Below are positions 7,940 to 16,852 of a DNA stretch of 43,232 bases, in pieces. Both the position numbers and the translations under genes were made by a program. The stretch is taken from the NCBI GenBank assembly GCA_026785645.1, contig JAJAZM010000050.1, positions 1 to 43,232 of the forward strand, read 5' to 3'. The DNA is from Sphingomonas bacterium. GTDB taxonomy: Bacteria > Pseudomonadota > Alphaproteobacteria > Sphingomonadales > Sphingomonadaceae. Every line of letters begins with the position of its first letter. Positions within the stretch are counted from its first letter, which is position 1. The notes under the pieces are model-generated. The model was given only the letters and a program-made list of their open reading frames with translations, was not told the origin of the DNA and did not search any database.

Positions 7940-8014
7940 TGGAGCGGGCGAAGGGATTCGAACCCTCGACCCCAACCTTGGCAAGGTTGTGCTCTACCCC
8001 TGAGCTACGCCCGC
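7940..8014 (-). tRNA. tRNA-Gly (GCC)
   Basis: The minus strand folds into a standard cloverleaf: acceptor GCGGGCG/CGCCCGC, D arm with TAGCTCAGGGGTAGAGCA, anticodon stem CAACC/GGTTG with loop TTGCCAA (anticodon GCC), TTCGAAT in the T loop, discriminator T and an encoded CCA. tRNA genes are common integration targets, and repeat-flanked accessory DNA lies on its 3' side. Confidence 0.97.
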
Positions 8015-8184
8015 TCGATTTGGCGGACCGGCGTGGTGCCGGTCGGGTGGAGCGGGCGCTTAGCATCCGCCTTTGGGACGGGCAAGCTGCTTTCGGTGCC
8101 CTCGGCGTAGTTAGGCTCGCTGGCCTCGACAACAGTTAAGCGAACGACCATATCGGCGCTTCAAGCCCGAGGGAGATGTAAAGA

Positions 8185-9090
8185 GTGGCCAGTCTTGGCA
8201 TGAGCGAGGCCGAGCGCGACGCGATCGCCGGATTCGAACGCGACATAATCACCCCGTCGATGACCGCGCTGGTGATCCTGCAATTTACCGCCACCTGGTG
8301 TGGGCCGTGCAAGCAATTGTCGCCGATCCTCGACAAGGTGGCGGGCGATTATGCCGCCAAGGGCGTGATCCTAAAGCGGATCGACGTCGACCAGGACAAG
8401 ATCATCGCCGACCAGTTCCGCATCCAGTCGGTGCCGACGGTCTATGCGATGTTCCAGGGCCAGCCGGTGGCCGATCTGACCCAGTACCGAACCGAAGCGC
8501 AGCTCGGCAAGGCGATCGACCAGTTGCTCGGCCAATTGCCGGTGACGGGCGAGGCGCAGGATCTGCAGGCCGAAGTCGCGCCGCTGATCACGATGGCCGA
8601 GACGGTGCTGGCCGAGGGCGACGCAACCCGCGCAGCGAGCATCTTCGCCCAGGTCCAGGCGATGGATCCGGGCAATCCCGAAGTAATCGGCGGACTGGTC
8701 CGCGCGGTCATCGCCGAGGGCAAGCCCGACGAAGCACGGATCCTGCTCGACGCGATCGACGCGCAAGCCGGCCAGCATCCGGCGATCGCCCGGGCGCGCG
8801 CCGCGCTCGACCTGGCAAGTGCGCCGGTAGCCGACGTCAGTGCCGAGCAAGCGCGGATCGCGGCCGACCCCGACGATCATGAGGCGCGCTTCGCCATCGC
8901 CAATGCCAAGGTTGCAGCGGGGGATCGCGATGGCGCGGCGGAAGAATTGTTGACCATCATCGGACGCGATCCGGCGTGGAACGAGGGCGCGGCCAAGGCG
9001 CGATTGCTGCAGATGCTCGAGGCCGCAGGTTATGAAGACCAATGGGGCCGCGGCATCCGGCGGCGCTTGTCGGCGTTGCTGTTCACATGA
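8185..9090 (+). CDS. Thioredoxin-TPR protein (YbbN/CnoX-like co-chaperone)
   Basis: A 301-residue fusion. The N-terminal thioredoxin fold carries WCGPC at about residues 37-41 and the cis-proline loop SVPTVY. The C-terminal half (from about 130) is alanine-rich and helical, like the TPR-like repeats of YbbN. E. coli CnoX is a holdase that works with GroEL and DnaK; unlike it, this protein keeps both thioredoxin cysteines and may be redox active. The GTG at 8185 is preferred because GGGAG lies nine bases upstream; the ATG five codons later has no ribosome site. The gene ends inside the start of the LON-domain gene (ATGA overlap). Confidence 0.85.
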   Translation: MASLGMSEAERDAIAGFERDIITPSMTALVILQFTATWCGPCKQLSPILDKVAGDYAAKGVILKRIDVDQDKIIADQFRIQSVPTVYAMFQGQPVADLTQYRTEAQLGKAIDQLLGQLPVTGEAQDLQAEVAPLITMAETVLAEGDATRAASIFAQVQAMDPGNPEVIGGLVRAVIAEGKPDEARILLDAIDAQAGQHPAIARARAALDLASAPVADVSAEQARIAADPDDHEARFAIANAKVAAGDRDGAAEELLTIIGRDPAWNEGAAKARLLQMLEAAGYEDQWGRGIRRRLSALLFT

Positions 9091-9710
9091 GCAAGCCGAC
9101 TCGAATTCCGCTGTTCCCATTGAGCGGGGCGATCCTGTTTCCGCGGTCGCATTTGCCGCTGCATATCTTCGAGGAACGCTATCGAGCGATGGTTCAGGAT
9201 GCGATGGCCGGGCCGGGGCGGATCGCGATGATCCAGCCGACCGAAGGCGAACCACCATCGCTGTACCAGGTCGGCTGCGTCGGCGAATTGGTCGGGGTCG
9301 AAGAGCTGGACGACGGTCGATTCAATATCATGCTGCTCGGGTCGCAGCGCTTCCGACTGATCGCCGAGGCCGATAGCGGCACCCCGTATCGCCAGGCGGA
9401 TATCGATCTCGACGCCTATCACGATGACAACCCCGATCCGCTGTCGAGCATCCAGCGCGCCGATGTCGAGCGCGAGGCGCGGCGGTTCGGCGATTCGCTC
9501 AGCCTGGCGGTCGACTGGGATGCGGTCGGGCGACTGGACGATGAAATGCTGGTCAACGCCATCGCCCAGGTCGCGCCGTTCGATGCCGGCGCCAAGCAGG
9601 CGCTGCTTGAGGAAGTGACGCTGGCCGGGCGCGCCGACCTGGTCGTGCAATTGATGCAGTTCCAGCGGCTGGCACCAGGCGGGGCGGATATGACCCAGAC
9701 GATTCAGTAG
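9087..9710 (+). CDS. LON substrate-binding (N-terminal) domain protein
   Basis: A 207-residue protein consisting of a Lon N-terminal domain (PF02190) without ATPase or protease parts. The typical opening IPLFPLSGAILFPRSHLPLHIFEERYRAM is present. Stand-alone LON-domain proteins are common in alphaproteobacteria and of unclear role, perhaps binding protein substrates. The start is the ATG overlapping the TGA of the thioredoxin-TPR gene, which suggests joint expression and a shared role in protein quality control. It ends one base from the convergent ubiquinone hydroxylase gene. Confidence 0.88.
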   Translation: MSKPTRIPLFPLSGAILFPRSHLPLHIFEERYRAMVQDAMAGPGRIAMIQPTEGEPPSLYQVGCVGELVGVEELDDGRFNIMLLGSQRFRLIAEADSGTPYRQADIDLDAYHDDNPDPLSSIQRADVEREARRFGDSLSLAVDWDAVGRLDDEMLVNAIAQVAPFDAGAKQALLEEVTLAGRADLVVQLMQFQRLAPGGADMTQTIQ

Positions 9711-9711
9711 G

Positions 9712-10932
9712 TCAGATCGGCAAACCCTGAAGCAGCAGTGGCAGGTCTCCGGTGGTGCCGCGTGCTTCGGCGGCGAGCCGATCACGAAGCGGCCCGATCT
9801 TGCCGGTGACGGCCAGGCCGAAGCGGCGCACTGCCGACGGGAGTTTGCCGGGGATTCCGAACAAGCGGCTGAGGCCGTCGGTCGCCATCGCCACCATCAT
9901 CGTATCGAGCCCGCGCCAGCGTTCGTAGCGGTCGAGCAGCTGGCGGTCGCCAAGGTCGAGCCCGAGCCGCGCGCCTTCGACCAGCACCTGCGCCAAGGCG
10001 GCGGCGTCGCGGAAGCCGAGGTTAAGGCCCTGGCCGGCGATCGGGTGAATGGCATGGGCGCTGTCGCCGACCAGGGCGAGGCGGGTGTCGGTGATTCGAG
10101 CGGCGTGGTGGAAGCCAAGCGGATAGCTTGAGCGCGGGGTCAGCAAGCGCACATGGCCGAGGAAATTGCCCATTGCGGCCTCGGCTTCGGCAGCGAAATC
10201 TTCATCGCTCAATGACAGGAAGCCGCGGGCGTCGTCGCGAGTCACCGACCACACGATCGCCGAGCGCGGGCTGCCACCCGCATCGGTCATCGGCAGCAGG
10301 GCGAACGGTCCGCCGGGGTAGAAGATTTCCCACGCCACCCCGTCGTGCGGGCGTTCGTGGGCGAGCGTCGAGACGATTGCGGCATGATCATATTGCCAGT
10401 GCGCAACGCGGATTCCAGCGGCTTCGCGCGTGGCGGCATTGCGGCCTTCTGCCGACACCAACAGGGGCGCGGTGAGCGTGTCGCCATTGTCGAGGCGGAC
10501 GGTCACATCATGATCGGCGCGGTCGACCGATAAAGCATTGGTCTTGTAGTGCAGCGTGATCAGTTTTGCGGCTTCGGCACGGGCCAGCAGCGCTTGGCGG
10601 AGGTGGCGATTCTCGTGCATCCAGCCAAGTGGCTCGTCATCGCCCTGTGGCGGCTCGAACGCCAGTCCGCCGGGCGCCAGGCCGTCAGCGACCCGGATCG
10701 AGCGGATCGGGCAGCCGGGCTCGATCAGGAATGGCGCAAGGCCGATCGCGTCGAACATCCGGCGCGACGAGGAGGAAACCGCGCTGGTGCGGCCATCGAA
10801 CGACGATGCCTTCCAGCTATCGGGATCGACTGGGTCGACGATGGCGGCGGAAAGCCCGCTCGAATCGAGCGCGGCGGCAAGCGCGAGCCCGACCAGGCCC
10901 CCGCCAAGGATGATCACGTCGGTTCGGCTCAT
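9712..10932 (-). CDS. FAD-dependent ubiquinone-biosynthesis hydroxylase (UbiH/UbiF/COQ6 family)
   Basis: A 406-residue flavoprotein monooxygenase. The N terminus has the dinucleotide-binding motif GGGLVGLALA (about 10-19); the second FAD motif GDSAHAIHPIAGQGLNLG is the hallmark of the UbiH/VisC/COQ6 group. It hydroxylates the benzoquinone ring during ubiquinone synthesis; which ring position cannot be told from sequence, since alphaproteobacterial UbiL/UbiM/UbiF-type enzymes differ in position. It is transcribed alone, tail to tail with the LON-domain gene. Confidence 0.88.
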   Translation of the reverse strand: MSRTDVIILGGGLVGLALAAALDSSGLSAAIVDPVDPDSWKASSFDGRTSAVSSSSRRMFDAIGLAPFLIEPGCPIRSIRVADGLAPGGLAFEPPQGDDEPLGWMHENRHLRQALLARAEAAKLITLHYKTNALSVDRADHDVTVRLDNGDTLTAPLLVSAEGRNAATREAAGIRVAHWQYDHAAIVSTLAHERPHDGVAWEIFYPGGPFALLPMTDAGGSPRSAIVWSVTRDDARGFLSLSDEDFAAEAEAAMGNFLGHVRLLTPRSSYPLGFHHAARITDTRLALVGDSAHAIHPIAGQGLNLGFRDAAALAQVLVEGARLGLDLGDRQLLDRYERWRGLDTMMVAMATDGLSRLFGIPGKLPSAVRRFGLAVTGKIGPLRDRLAAEARGTTGDLPLLLQGLPI

Positions 10933-11092
10933 TGGCCTGTTCTAGCGGCAAGCGAATATGAATGCGAGTAGTGGGCGTGTTGCCCGATTGCTTCGCTGCG
11001 CTGGCAATGACGAAGCCCCAACTTGACCGCGGAGTCCGGCGAAGCGCATTGTGCGGCCGGGATTTTTGCGATTTTGGCCCGGGGGATTGACT

Positions 11093-13426
11093 ATGGCGAC
11101 CGCCGCCGAGCGGGCCCGCAAGCGCGACTTGGGGCCCGACTGGAGAGAAAAGCTCCGCACCTCGCTGCGCGTGCTTGCGATGCGCACGATCGGTGCGCTG
11201 CTGGTCAGCGCGAGTATTGCGCTGGCGCTGGCCTTGGCCACGCACGATAGTGTCGACCCCAGCTTCAACACTGCGGCGGGCGGGCCGCCGGTCAATTGGC
11301 TGGGCAGCGTCGGAGCCTATTCGAGCGATTTGCTGCTGATGCTGTTCGGGCTGGCGGCGGTGTTGCTGCTGCCGGTGCTGGCGCTGGCCGGGTTGCGACT
11401 GATGCGCGCCGAACCCGCCGGGCGGCTAGGGCGCTCGTTGCTGATGGTGATCCTCGGCATGCTGCTGGTCGGGGTCGCGCTCGGGCTGCTTCGCGGGTCG
11501 GCGGTGTCGGGACTGCCCGCTGGCTGGGGCGGCGCGATCGGGCTGGCCGGGGCGCGCGGGGTGGATAATGGCATTGCGCTGATCGGCAATCCGGCGATCG
11601 AAGGGCCGCTGCATCTGACCATCCTCGCCTTGCTCGCGCTCGGCGGGTTGGCGCTCACCTGGATCGCATTGGGGCTTCGCGACGACGAGCGCGGCTGGGT
11701 CGGCGGACTGTTCGCGCGGGGTGCCGATCGCCCGTTGAAACCGATGCGGCGGACGGTCGAGGAACGCGAGGTGCGCGATTCGCCGGCGCTTCCGCCCCGA
11801 TCGCGTCCGACGGTGGCGGTGACCGAGCCGTCGCGCGCGATCCCCGCCGCGGCCAAGCCGGGGCTGCGCAAGGGCAAGAGCGGAGCGGGCCAGGCGAGCC
11901 TCGCGCTGGGCGACAATTATGCATTGCCGTCGGTCGACCTGCTCAGCCCGCCGCCGGCATCGGGCAAGAATGTCATCGACCGCGCGGGGCTTGAGCGCAA
12001 CGCGCGCTTGCTCGAAAGCGTGCTCGAGGATTTCCACGTCCGCGGCGATATCGTCGAGGTTCGCCCGGGGCCGGTGGTCACGATGTACGAACTGGAGCCT
12101 GCGTCGGGCATCAAGGCGAGCCGGGTGATCCAGCTGGCCGACGACATCGCGCGTAACATGTCGGCGCTGTCGGCGCGGGTCGCGACCATCCCGGGGCGGA
12201 GCGTGATCGGGATCGAACTGCCCAACCCCAAGCGCGAATCGGTGGTCCTGTCCGAGCTGGTCGGGAGCCAGGCATTCGAAGACCAGGCGATGTCGCTACC
12301 GCTGATCCTGGGCAAGAATATCGCTGGCGACGCGGTCATCGCCGACCTCGCCCCGATGCCGCACCTGCTCGTTGCCGGGACCACCGGATCGGGCAAGTCG
12401 GTCGGCTTGAACTGCATGATCCTGTCCTTGCTGTATCGCATGGGCCCCGACGAATGCCGGATGATCCTGATCGATCCCAAAATGCTCGAGCTGTCGGTGT
12501 ATGAGGATATCCCGCACCTGCTTGCGCCGGTGGTAACCGAGCCGGGCAAGGCGATCCGCGCGCTCAAATGGACCGTCGAGCAGATGGAGGAACGCTATCG
12601 GATGATGGCCAGCCTCGGCGTTCGCCAATTGTCGAGCTTCAACCAGAAGGTGCGCGACGCCAAGGCCAAGGGCGCGCAACTGGGGCGCCGGGTCCAGACC
12701 GGATATAATGCCGACAGCGGCCAGCCGATCTACGAGACCGAAGAGCTTGAATATGAGGTGCTGCCGCAGATCGTGGTAGTGGTCGACGAGCTGGCCGATC
12801 TGATGATGACCGCGGGCAAGGAGGTCGAATTCCTCATCCAGCGGCTGGCGCAGAAAGCGCGCGCGGCGGGGATCCACCTGATCATGGCCACCCAGCGCCC
12901 CTCGGTCGACGTCATCACCGGAGTGATCAAGGCCAATCTGCCGACCCGGATCAGCTTCCAGGTGACAAGCAAGATCGACAGCCGGACGATACTCGGCGAG
13001 CAGGGCGCCGAGCAACTGCTGGGCAAGGGCGACATGCTGTACATGCCCGGCGGAAAACAGATCTTGCGTATCCACGGGCCGTTCGTCAGCGACGACGAGG
13101 TGCGGCTGGTGGCCGAGCATTGGCGCCGCCAGGGCGTCCCCGATTATATCCAGGCGGTGACCGAGGAGCCCGAGGATGGCGGCTATATCTTCGACGGCCA
13201 GCCGGTCGGCGAGGAAGATGCCGAGACCCAGCTGTATCGCAAGGCAGTGCAGACCGTGGCCGAGAGCCAGAAGGCTTCGACCAGCTACATTCAGCGGCAG
13301 CTGCGCATCGGCTACAACAGCGCGGCGCGGCTGATCGAGCGGATGGAGAAAGACGGGCTGGTCGGCGCCCCCGACCACGTCGGTCGCCGCGAAGTGCTGA
13401 TCGACACCGAGGGACATCCGATCTGA
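11093..13426 (+). CDS. ftsK: DNA translocase FtsK
   Basis: Septal DNA pump that clears and aligns chromosome termini at division. From the ATG at 11093 (GGGGGA upstream) it has 777 residues. The N terminus contains about four membrane segments, then a short linker around 210-290, so this is a compact FtsK. The motor domain has Walker A GTTGSGKS (about 429-436) and Walker B VVVVDELADLM (about 560-570), with ATQRPSVDVITGVIKAN nearby. The C-terminal gamma winged helix (YIQRQLRIGYNSAARLIERMEKDGLVG) recognises polar KOPS sequences. The frame is open 14 codons further upstream, but that part has no ribosome site. Confidence 0.95.
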   Translation: MATAAERARKRDLGPDWREKLRTSLRVLAMRTIGALLVSASIALALALATHDSVDPSFNTAAGGPPVNWLGSVGAYSSDLLLMLFGLAAVLLLPVLALAGLRLMRAEPAGRLGRSLLMVILGMLLVGVALGLLRGSAVSGLPAGWGGAIGLAGARGVDNGIALIGNPAIEGPLHLTILALLALGGLALTWIALGLRDDERGWVGGLFARGADRPLKPMRRTVEEREVRDSPALPPRSRPTVAVTEPSRAIPAAAKPGLRKGKSGAGQASLALGDNYALPSVDLLSPPPASGKNVIDRAGLERNARLLESVLEDFHVRGDIVEVRPGPVVTMYELEPASGIKASRVIQLADDIARNMSALSARVATIPGRSVIGIELPNPKRESVVLSELVGSQAFEDQAMSLPLILGKNIAGDAVIADLAPMPHLLVAGTTGSGKSVGLNCMILSLLYRMGPDECRMILIDPKMLELSVYEDIPHLLAPVVTEPGKAIRALKWTVEQMEERYRMMASLGVRQLSSFNQKVRDAKAKGAQLGRRVQTGYNADSGQPIYETEELEYEVLPQIVVVVDELADLMMTAGKEVEFLIQRLAQKARAAGIHLIMATQRPSVDVITGVIKANLPTRISFQVTSKIDSRTILGEQGAEQLLGKGDMLYMPGGKQILRIHGPFVSDDEVRLVAEHWRRQGVPDYIQAVTEEPEDGGYIFDGQPVGEEDAETQLYRKAVQTVAESQKASTSYIQRQLRIGYNSAARLIERMEKDGLVGAPDHVGRREVLIDTEGHPI

Positions 13427-13452
13427 GCGGGATTCGCCGCGACGGAACTTGA

Positions 13453-13484
13453 GGGGTTCAGGGGGCATTCAAGGCGTGAACCCC
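13453..13484. repeat. Perfect 8-bp inverted repeat between ftsK and lolA
   Basis: GGGGTTCA at 13453-13460 and TGAACCCC at 13477-13484 are separated by 16 bases. No T tract follows on either strand, so it is not a standard terminator. It lies just upstream of the lolA ribosome site and might be an operator or an mRNA hairpin. Confidence 0.55.
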
Positions 13485-13515
13485 AGTCAGGCGACAAATT
13501 ACAGGAGATATGATG

Positions 13516-14136
13516 ATGTTCCCCACTCAGCTTGCGCGTGCGCTGGCGCCGATCGCCGCAGTGGCATTGCTTGCTGCGCCGGCGGTGGCCGCGACCAATC
13601 CTGAACTTGCCAGGGTCGAGAGCCACCTTGCCGCGTCTCAATCGATGACCGCCAACTTCGTCCAGACCGATTCGCGCAATCGCGCCCTTCGCGGAACAGT
13701 GCAGATCAAGCGGCCGGGCAAGATTCGCTTCGAATATGGTCGCGGTGCCAACATGCTGCTGGTCGGCAACGGCAAGACCCTGACCTTCGTCGATTATGAG
13801 GTCGGCCAGAAATCGTCATGGCCGGTCGCCAAGTCGCCGTTGTCGGTGCTGCTGGCCAGCAATCCCGACCTGCAGCGGATCGCGCGGGTCGTCCCGAGCA
13901 AGGATCCGCGCGTGCTGCTGGTCCGCGCCCGCGATGCCCGCCGGCCCGAATTTGGCACCATCCTGCTCGGCTTCGTCCGCAACCCGGCGGCGCCGGGCGG
14001 GCTGCTGCTCGAGGGCTGGACCGCGATCGACGCGCAGAACAAGCGCACGACGGTCAAGCTCGATGGCCAGCGTTACAATGTCGCGGTCGCCGAAAATGCC
14101 TTTACCTATGCCGAGCCGACCAAGCGCGGTCGTTGA
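13516..14136 (+). CDS. lolA: Outer-membrane lipoprotein carrier LolA family protein
   Basis: Periplasmic chaperone that carries lipoproteins from LolCDE to the outer membrane. It has a Sec signal peptide ending AAPAVAA, then ELARVESHLAASQSMTANFVQTDSRN, the usual LolA opening, and the strand RPGKIRFEYG. About 206 residues, a normal length. Three ATGs follow one another at 13510, 13513 and 13516; AGGAG at 13503-13507 is best spaced for the third. No arginine-rich LolB-type features are seen. A terminator follows at 14300. Confidence 0.85.
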   Translation: MFPTQLARALAPIAAVALLAAPAVAATNPELARVESHLAASQSMTANFVQTDSRNRALRGTVQIKRPGKIRFEYGRGANMLLVGNGKTLTFVDYEVGQKSSWPVAKSPLSVLLASNPDLQRIARVVPSKDPRVLLVRARDARRPEFGTILLGFVRNPAAPGGLLLEGWTAIDAQNKRTTVKLDGQRYNVAVAENAFTYAEPTKRGR

Positions 14137-14299
14137 ACCGGCGCAACGAGTAGCAAAGAAAAACCGTTCATCGCGCGGTCAGCCGCGAGCATGTACCCGG
14201 AAAATTGATCGTTGCATCAAGACTTGGGGTTTCCCCCTGTTACCCAAGGTCGCAGCGATCACCTTGCGTGACGAACGCCAGGTTGGCCCTCGCTCCAAT

Positions 14300-14321
14300 G
14301 CCCCCGGAGCGGGGGCCTTTT
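14300..14321 (+). terminator. Rho-independent terminator after lolA
   Basis: GCCCCC and GGGGGC arms around a GGAGC loop are followed by CTTTT. It lies in the gap between lolA and xthA; the rest of that 237-base gap shows nothing I recognise. Confidence 0.75.
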
Positions 14322-14373
14322 ACCGAGCGCTCCCCCTTCCCGCTGGCGGTCGCAGCGCGCTAAGGCACTATCC

Positions 14374-15165
14374 GTGACCCGCATCAAGATTGCCAGCTGG
14401 AATATCAACTCGGTCCGCGCGCGACTGCCGATCGTCGAGCGATTCCTGATCAGCGAAGCGCCCGACGTCTTGTGCCTGCAGGAGACCAAGGCGCAAGACT
14501 TCGTCTTCCCCGCCGAAATGTTTCGCAAGCTGGGCTACGTCCACCACAAGCTCAACGGCCAGAAGATGCACCACGGCGTGGCAATCGTCTCCAAGCTGCC
14601 GCTCCACGACGAGGGCCGCCACGACTGGCAGGATAATGGCGAAGCGCGGCACATCGGCGCTCGGCTCGATTGCGGGCTCCGACTGGAGAATGTTTACATT
14701 CCGGCGGGCGGCGATGTCCCCGACCGCGACCTCAACCCCAAGTTCGGCCAAAAACTCGACTTCATCGAACGGATGACGCGCTGGTCGGAGAAACTTGCCG
14801 AGCCGACGCTGATCGTCGGCGACTTCAACGTCGCGCCGCTCGAGTGCGACGTATGGAGCCACAAGGCACTGGTCGATGTGGTCAGCCATACCCCGATCGA
14901 GATCGAGGCGCTGGACAAATTGCAACAGGCGCATGGCTGGGTCGACCTCGGCCGCCGCTTTGTCCCGGCGCCCGAGCGTTGTTTCACCTGGTGGAGCTAT
15001 CGATCTCCCGATTTCACCGTCAACGACCGCGGCCGGCGGCTCGACCATATGTGGGCCAGCCCGAGCCTTGCTGGCCAGGCGGTGGCGCATGTCGTGCATG
15101 AACCGGTGCGATCGTGGGAGCGGCCGTCGGACCATGTCCCGCTGGTGGTGGAGCTCGACTGTTGA
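14374..15165 (+). CDS. xthA: Exodeoxyribonuclease III
   Basis: A 263-residue Mg-dependent AP endonuclease and 3' to 5' exonuclease of base excision repair. The endonuclease/exonuclease/phosphatase fold is shown by SWNINSVRARL at the N terminus, the metal-ligand QETKAQD (about 35-41), VGDFNVAP and the C-terminal SDHVPLVVEL with catalytic D and H. It starts with GTG after AAGG. The next gene begins inside its stop codon (TTGA), so ribA translation is coupled to it. Confidence 0.95.
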   Translation: MTRIKIASWNINSVRARLPIVERFLISEAPDVLCLQETKAQDFVFPAEMFRKLGYVHHKLNGQKMHHGVAIVSKLPLHDEGRHDWQDNGEARHIGARLDCGLRLENVYIPAGGDVPDRDLNPKFGQKLDFIERMTRWSEKLAEPTLIVGDFNVAPLECDVWSHKALVDVVSHTPIEIEALDKLQQAHGWVDLGRRFVPAPERCFTWWSYRSPDFTVNDRGRRLDHMWASPSLAGQAVAHVVHEPVRSWERPSDHVPLVVELDC

Positions 15166-16199
15166 GTCCGGCCCCACTCGAACGCGCCATCGCCGCGCTG
15201 CGCGGCGGGCGCGCGGTGCGGGTGGGCAAGCTGACGATATTGTCGGTCGAAACCGCGAGCGACGCGATGTTGGGTCTAGCCGACCCCGAGGGCCAAGCCG
15301 CCGTGCTTATCAGCGGTCAGCGCGCCACGGCATTGGGCCTGGGCAACCAGAGCGAGGCGGCGGGGAGCGCGCCAGTACGGATCGCGCGCAGCGCGTGGCT
15401 CGACCGCAACCTGGTTCGCGCGATCGCCGACCCGGGGCGCGATGTGGATCGCTTCGTCCCGGGGCCACTGGCAGTCGAAGTGGTCGACGATCCAATTGTC
15501 GCCAGGGCCGCGCTCCGGCTGGCACGGCTGGCGGGGCTGCTTCCGGCTCTGTGGTTGATCGACGGCGAGTCGGTTTCGGTCAGCGAAGTCATGCCAGACG
15601 ACATTTTGCGGCCGGCGGTGGCCGAGATTGCAGCGCGCGCTCGCTTACCGGTCGAGGGAATCGGCGAGGCACAGATCGTCGCCTTCCGCGAACCCGCCAG
15701 CGGATTCGAGCATGTCGCGCTGCTGATCGGGGCACCGGGGGGTGAGGCGCCGTTGGTTCGGCTGCACAGCGAATGTTTGACCGGGGACGTGTTCGGCAGC
15801 CTGAAATGCGATTGCGGGCCGCAATTGAGGGAAGCGCTTCGGCTGATCGGAGAAACCGGTGGCGGAATCCTGCTCTATCTTCGCCAAGAAGGGCGCGGGA
15901 TCGGCCTGGCCAACAAGATCAGGGCCTATGCGCTGCAGGATCGCGGGCTCGACACGGTCGATGCCAATCGCCGCTTGGGCTTCGCCGACGACGAACGCGA
16001 TTATGCCACCGCCGCGGCGATGCTTCGTGCGCTTGGCACCGACAAGGTGCGGCTCTTGACCAACAATCCGGGGAAAGTCGCGGGTCTGGAGGCGGAGGGA
16101 ATTGCGGTGGTCGAGCGGGTCGCGCATCATCTGCCGGTCAACCCGCACAATGCCGATTATATCGACACCAAGCGGGCCAGGAGCGGGCACCTGGATTAA
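15162..16199 (+). CDS. ribA: GTP cyclohydrolase II with degenerate RibB-like N-terminal half
   Basis: First committed step of riboflavin synthesis. The C-terminal half has every GTP cyclohydrolase II mark: HSECLTGDVFGSLKCDCG with the three zinc cysteines, RQEGRGIGLANKI, and LLTNNPGKVAGLEAEGI. The N-terminal half (about residues 1-165) aligns in layout to the dihydroxybutanone-phosphate synthase domain but lacks its acidic signature, so it is probably not catalytic; this arrangement is familiar from sphingomonads. The start is TTG at 15162, inside the xthA stop codon (TTGA). Its last four bases overlap the end of the convergent yggS gene. Confidence 0.9.
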   Translation: MSPAPLERAIAALRGGRAVRVGKLTILSVETASDAMLGLADPEGQAAVLISGQRATALGLGNQSEAAGSAPVRIARSAWLDRNLVRAIADPGRDVDRFVPGPLAVEVVDDPIVARAALRLARLAGLLPALWLIDGESVSVSEVMPDDILRPAVAEIAARARLPVEGIGEAQIVAFREPASGFEHVALLIGAPGGEAPLVRLHSECLTGDVFGSLKCDCGPQLREALRLIGETGGGILLYLRQEGRGIGLANKIRAYALQDRGLDTVDANRRLGFADDERDYATAAAMLRALGTDKVRLLTNNPGKVAGLEAEGIAVVERVAHHLPVNPHNADYIDTKRARSGHLD

Positions 16200-16852
16200 G
16201 CAAACAACGCCGATCCGACACGGACGTGGGTCGCGCCAAGCGTGATTGCGACCTCAAAATCGGCGCTCATTCCCATCGACAGGCCGGCGACGTCATGCCG
16301 CCGTGCCAATTCACTCAACAAAGCAAAGAACGGTGCCGGTTCAAGCCCGGCCGGGGGGATGCACATCAGCCCGGCGAGCGGCAGCGGCGAGGTGCGGACC
16401 TGACCCAGGAAATCGCCGAGATCGGCGAGCGCGATTCCGCCCTTCTGCTCCTCCTCACCGACATTGACCTGGACGAAGCAGTCGGGGAAGCGCCCCGCCT
16501 TGGTCCCGGCGTTCACCAGCGCATCGAGCAATGAGCGGCGGTCGAGCGAGTGGATCGTGTCAAACAACGCGACCGCGTCAGCCGCCTTGTTGGATTGCAG
16601 TCGTCCGATCAGATGCAGGTGGATGTCGGGATGCGATTCGCGCAGCGCAGGCCATTTGGCGGCGGCTTCCTGTACCCGGCTTTCACCGAAGTCGCTTTGG
16701 CCAGCGGCGATCAGTGGGGCGATGTCGTCGACGCTGTGGGTCTTGGTCACCGCAATCAGCGCAATGTCCGAAGCCGAGCGGCGCGCAAGCTTCGCAGACG
16801 CGGCGATCCGATCTTTAACCTCGGCCAGCTCAGGAGCGATTGCAGTGCTCAG
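16196..16852 (-). CDS. yggS: YggS/PLPBP family PLP-binding protein, probable CTG start
   Basis: Pyridoxal-phosphate homeostasis protein, a single alanine-racemase-like TIM barrel. The PLP lysine is in LIAVTKTHS (K37 from the chosen start); FGESRVQEA, HLIGRLQSNK and MCIPPAG follow, and the end LGATHVRVGSALF is complete. The only ATG/GTG/TTG in frame near the start is GTG at 16750, which would remove the first helix and strand and leave the lysine at residue 3. Upstream codons read STAIAPELAEVKDRIAAS, matching the family N terminus, and the frame contains no other standard start. CTG at 16852 overlaps the TGA of the preceding gene (CTGA), as other pairs here do with ATGA or GTGA. Total 218 residues. 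Confidence 0.85.
   Translation of the reverse strand: MSTAIAPELAEVKDRIAASAKLARRSASDIALIAVTKTHSVDDIAPLIAAGQSDFGESRVQEAAAKWPALRESHPDIHLHLIGRLQSNKAADAVALFDTIHSLDRRSLLDALVNAGTKAGRFPDCFVQVNVGEEEQKGGIALADLGDFLGQVRTSPLPLAGLMCIPPAGLEPAPFFALLSELARRHDVAGLSMGMSADFEVAITLGATHVRVGSALFA

Noticed and set aside
8027..8043. ACCGGC/GCCGGT hairpin upstream of tRNA-Gly
   Set aside because: A 6-bp stem with no T tract; in GC-rich DNA this is expected by chance.
7794..8132. 112-codon minus-strand frame across tRNA-Gly
   Set aside because: It translates the tRNA itself and the repeat; no protein-like features.
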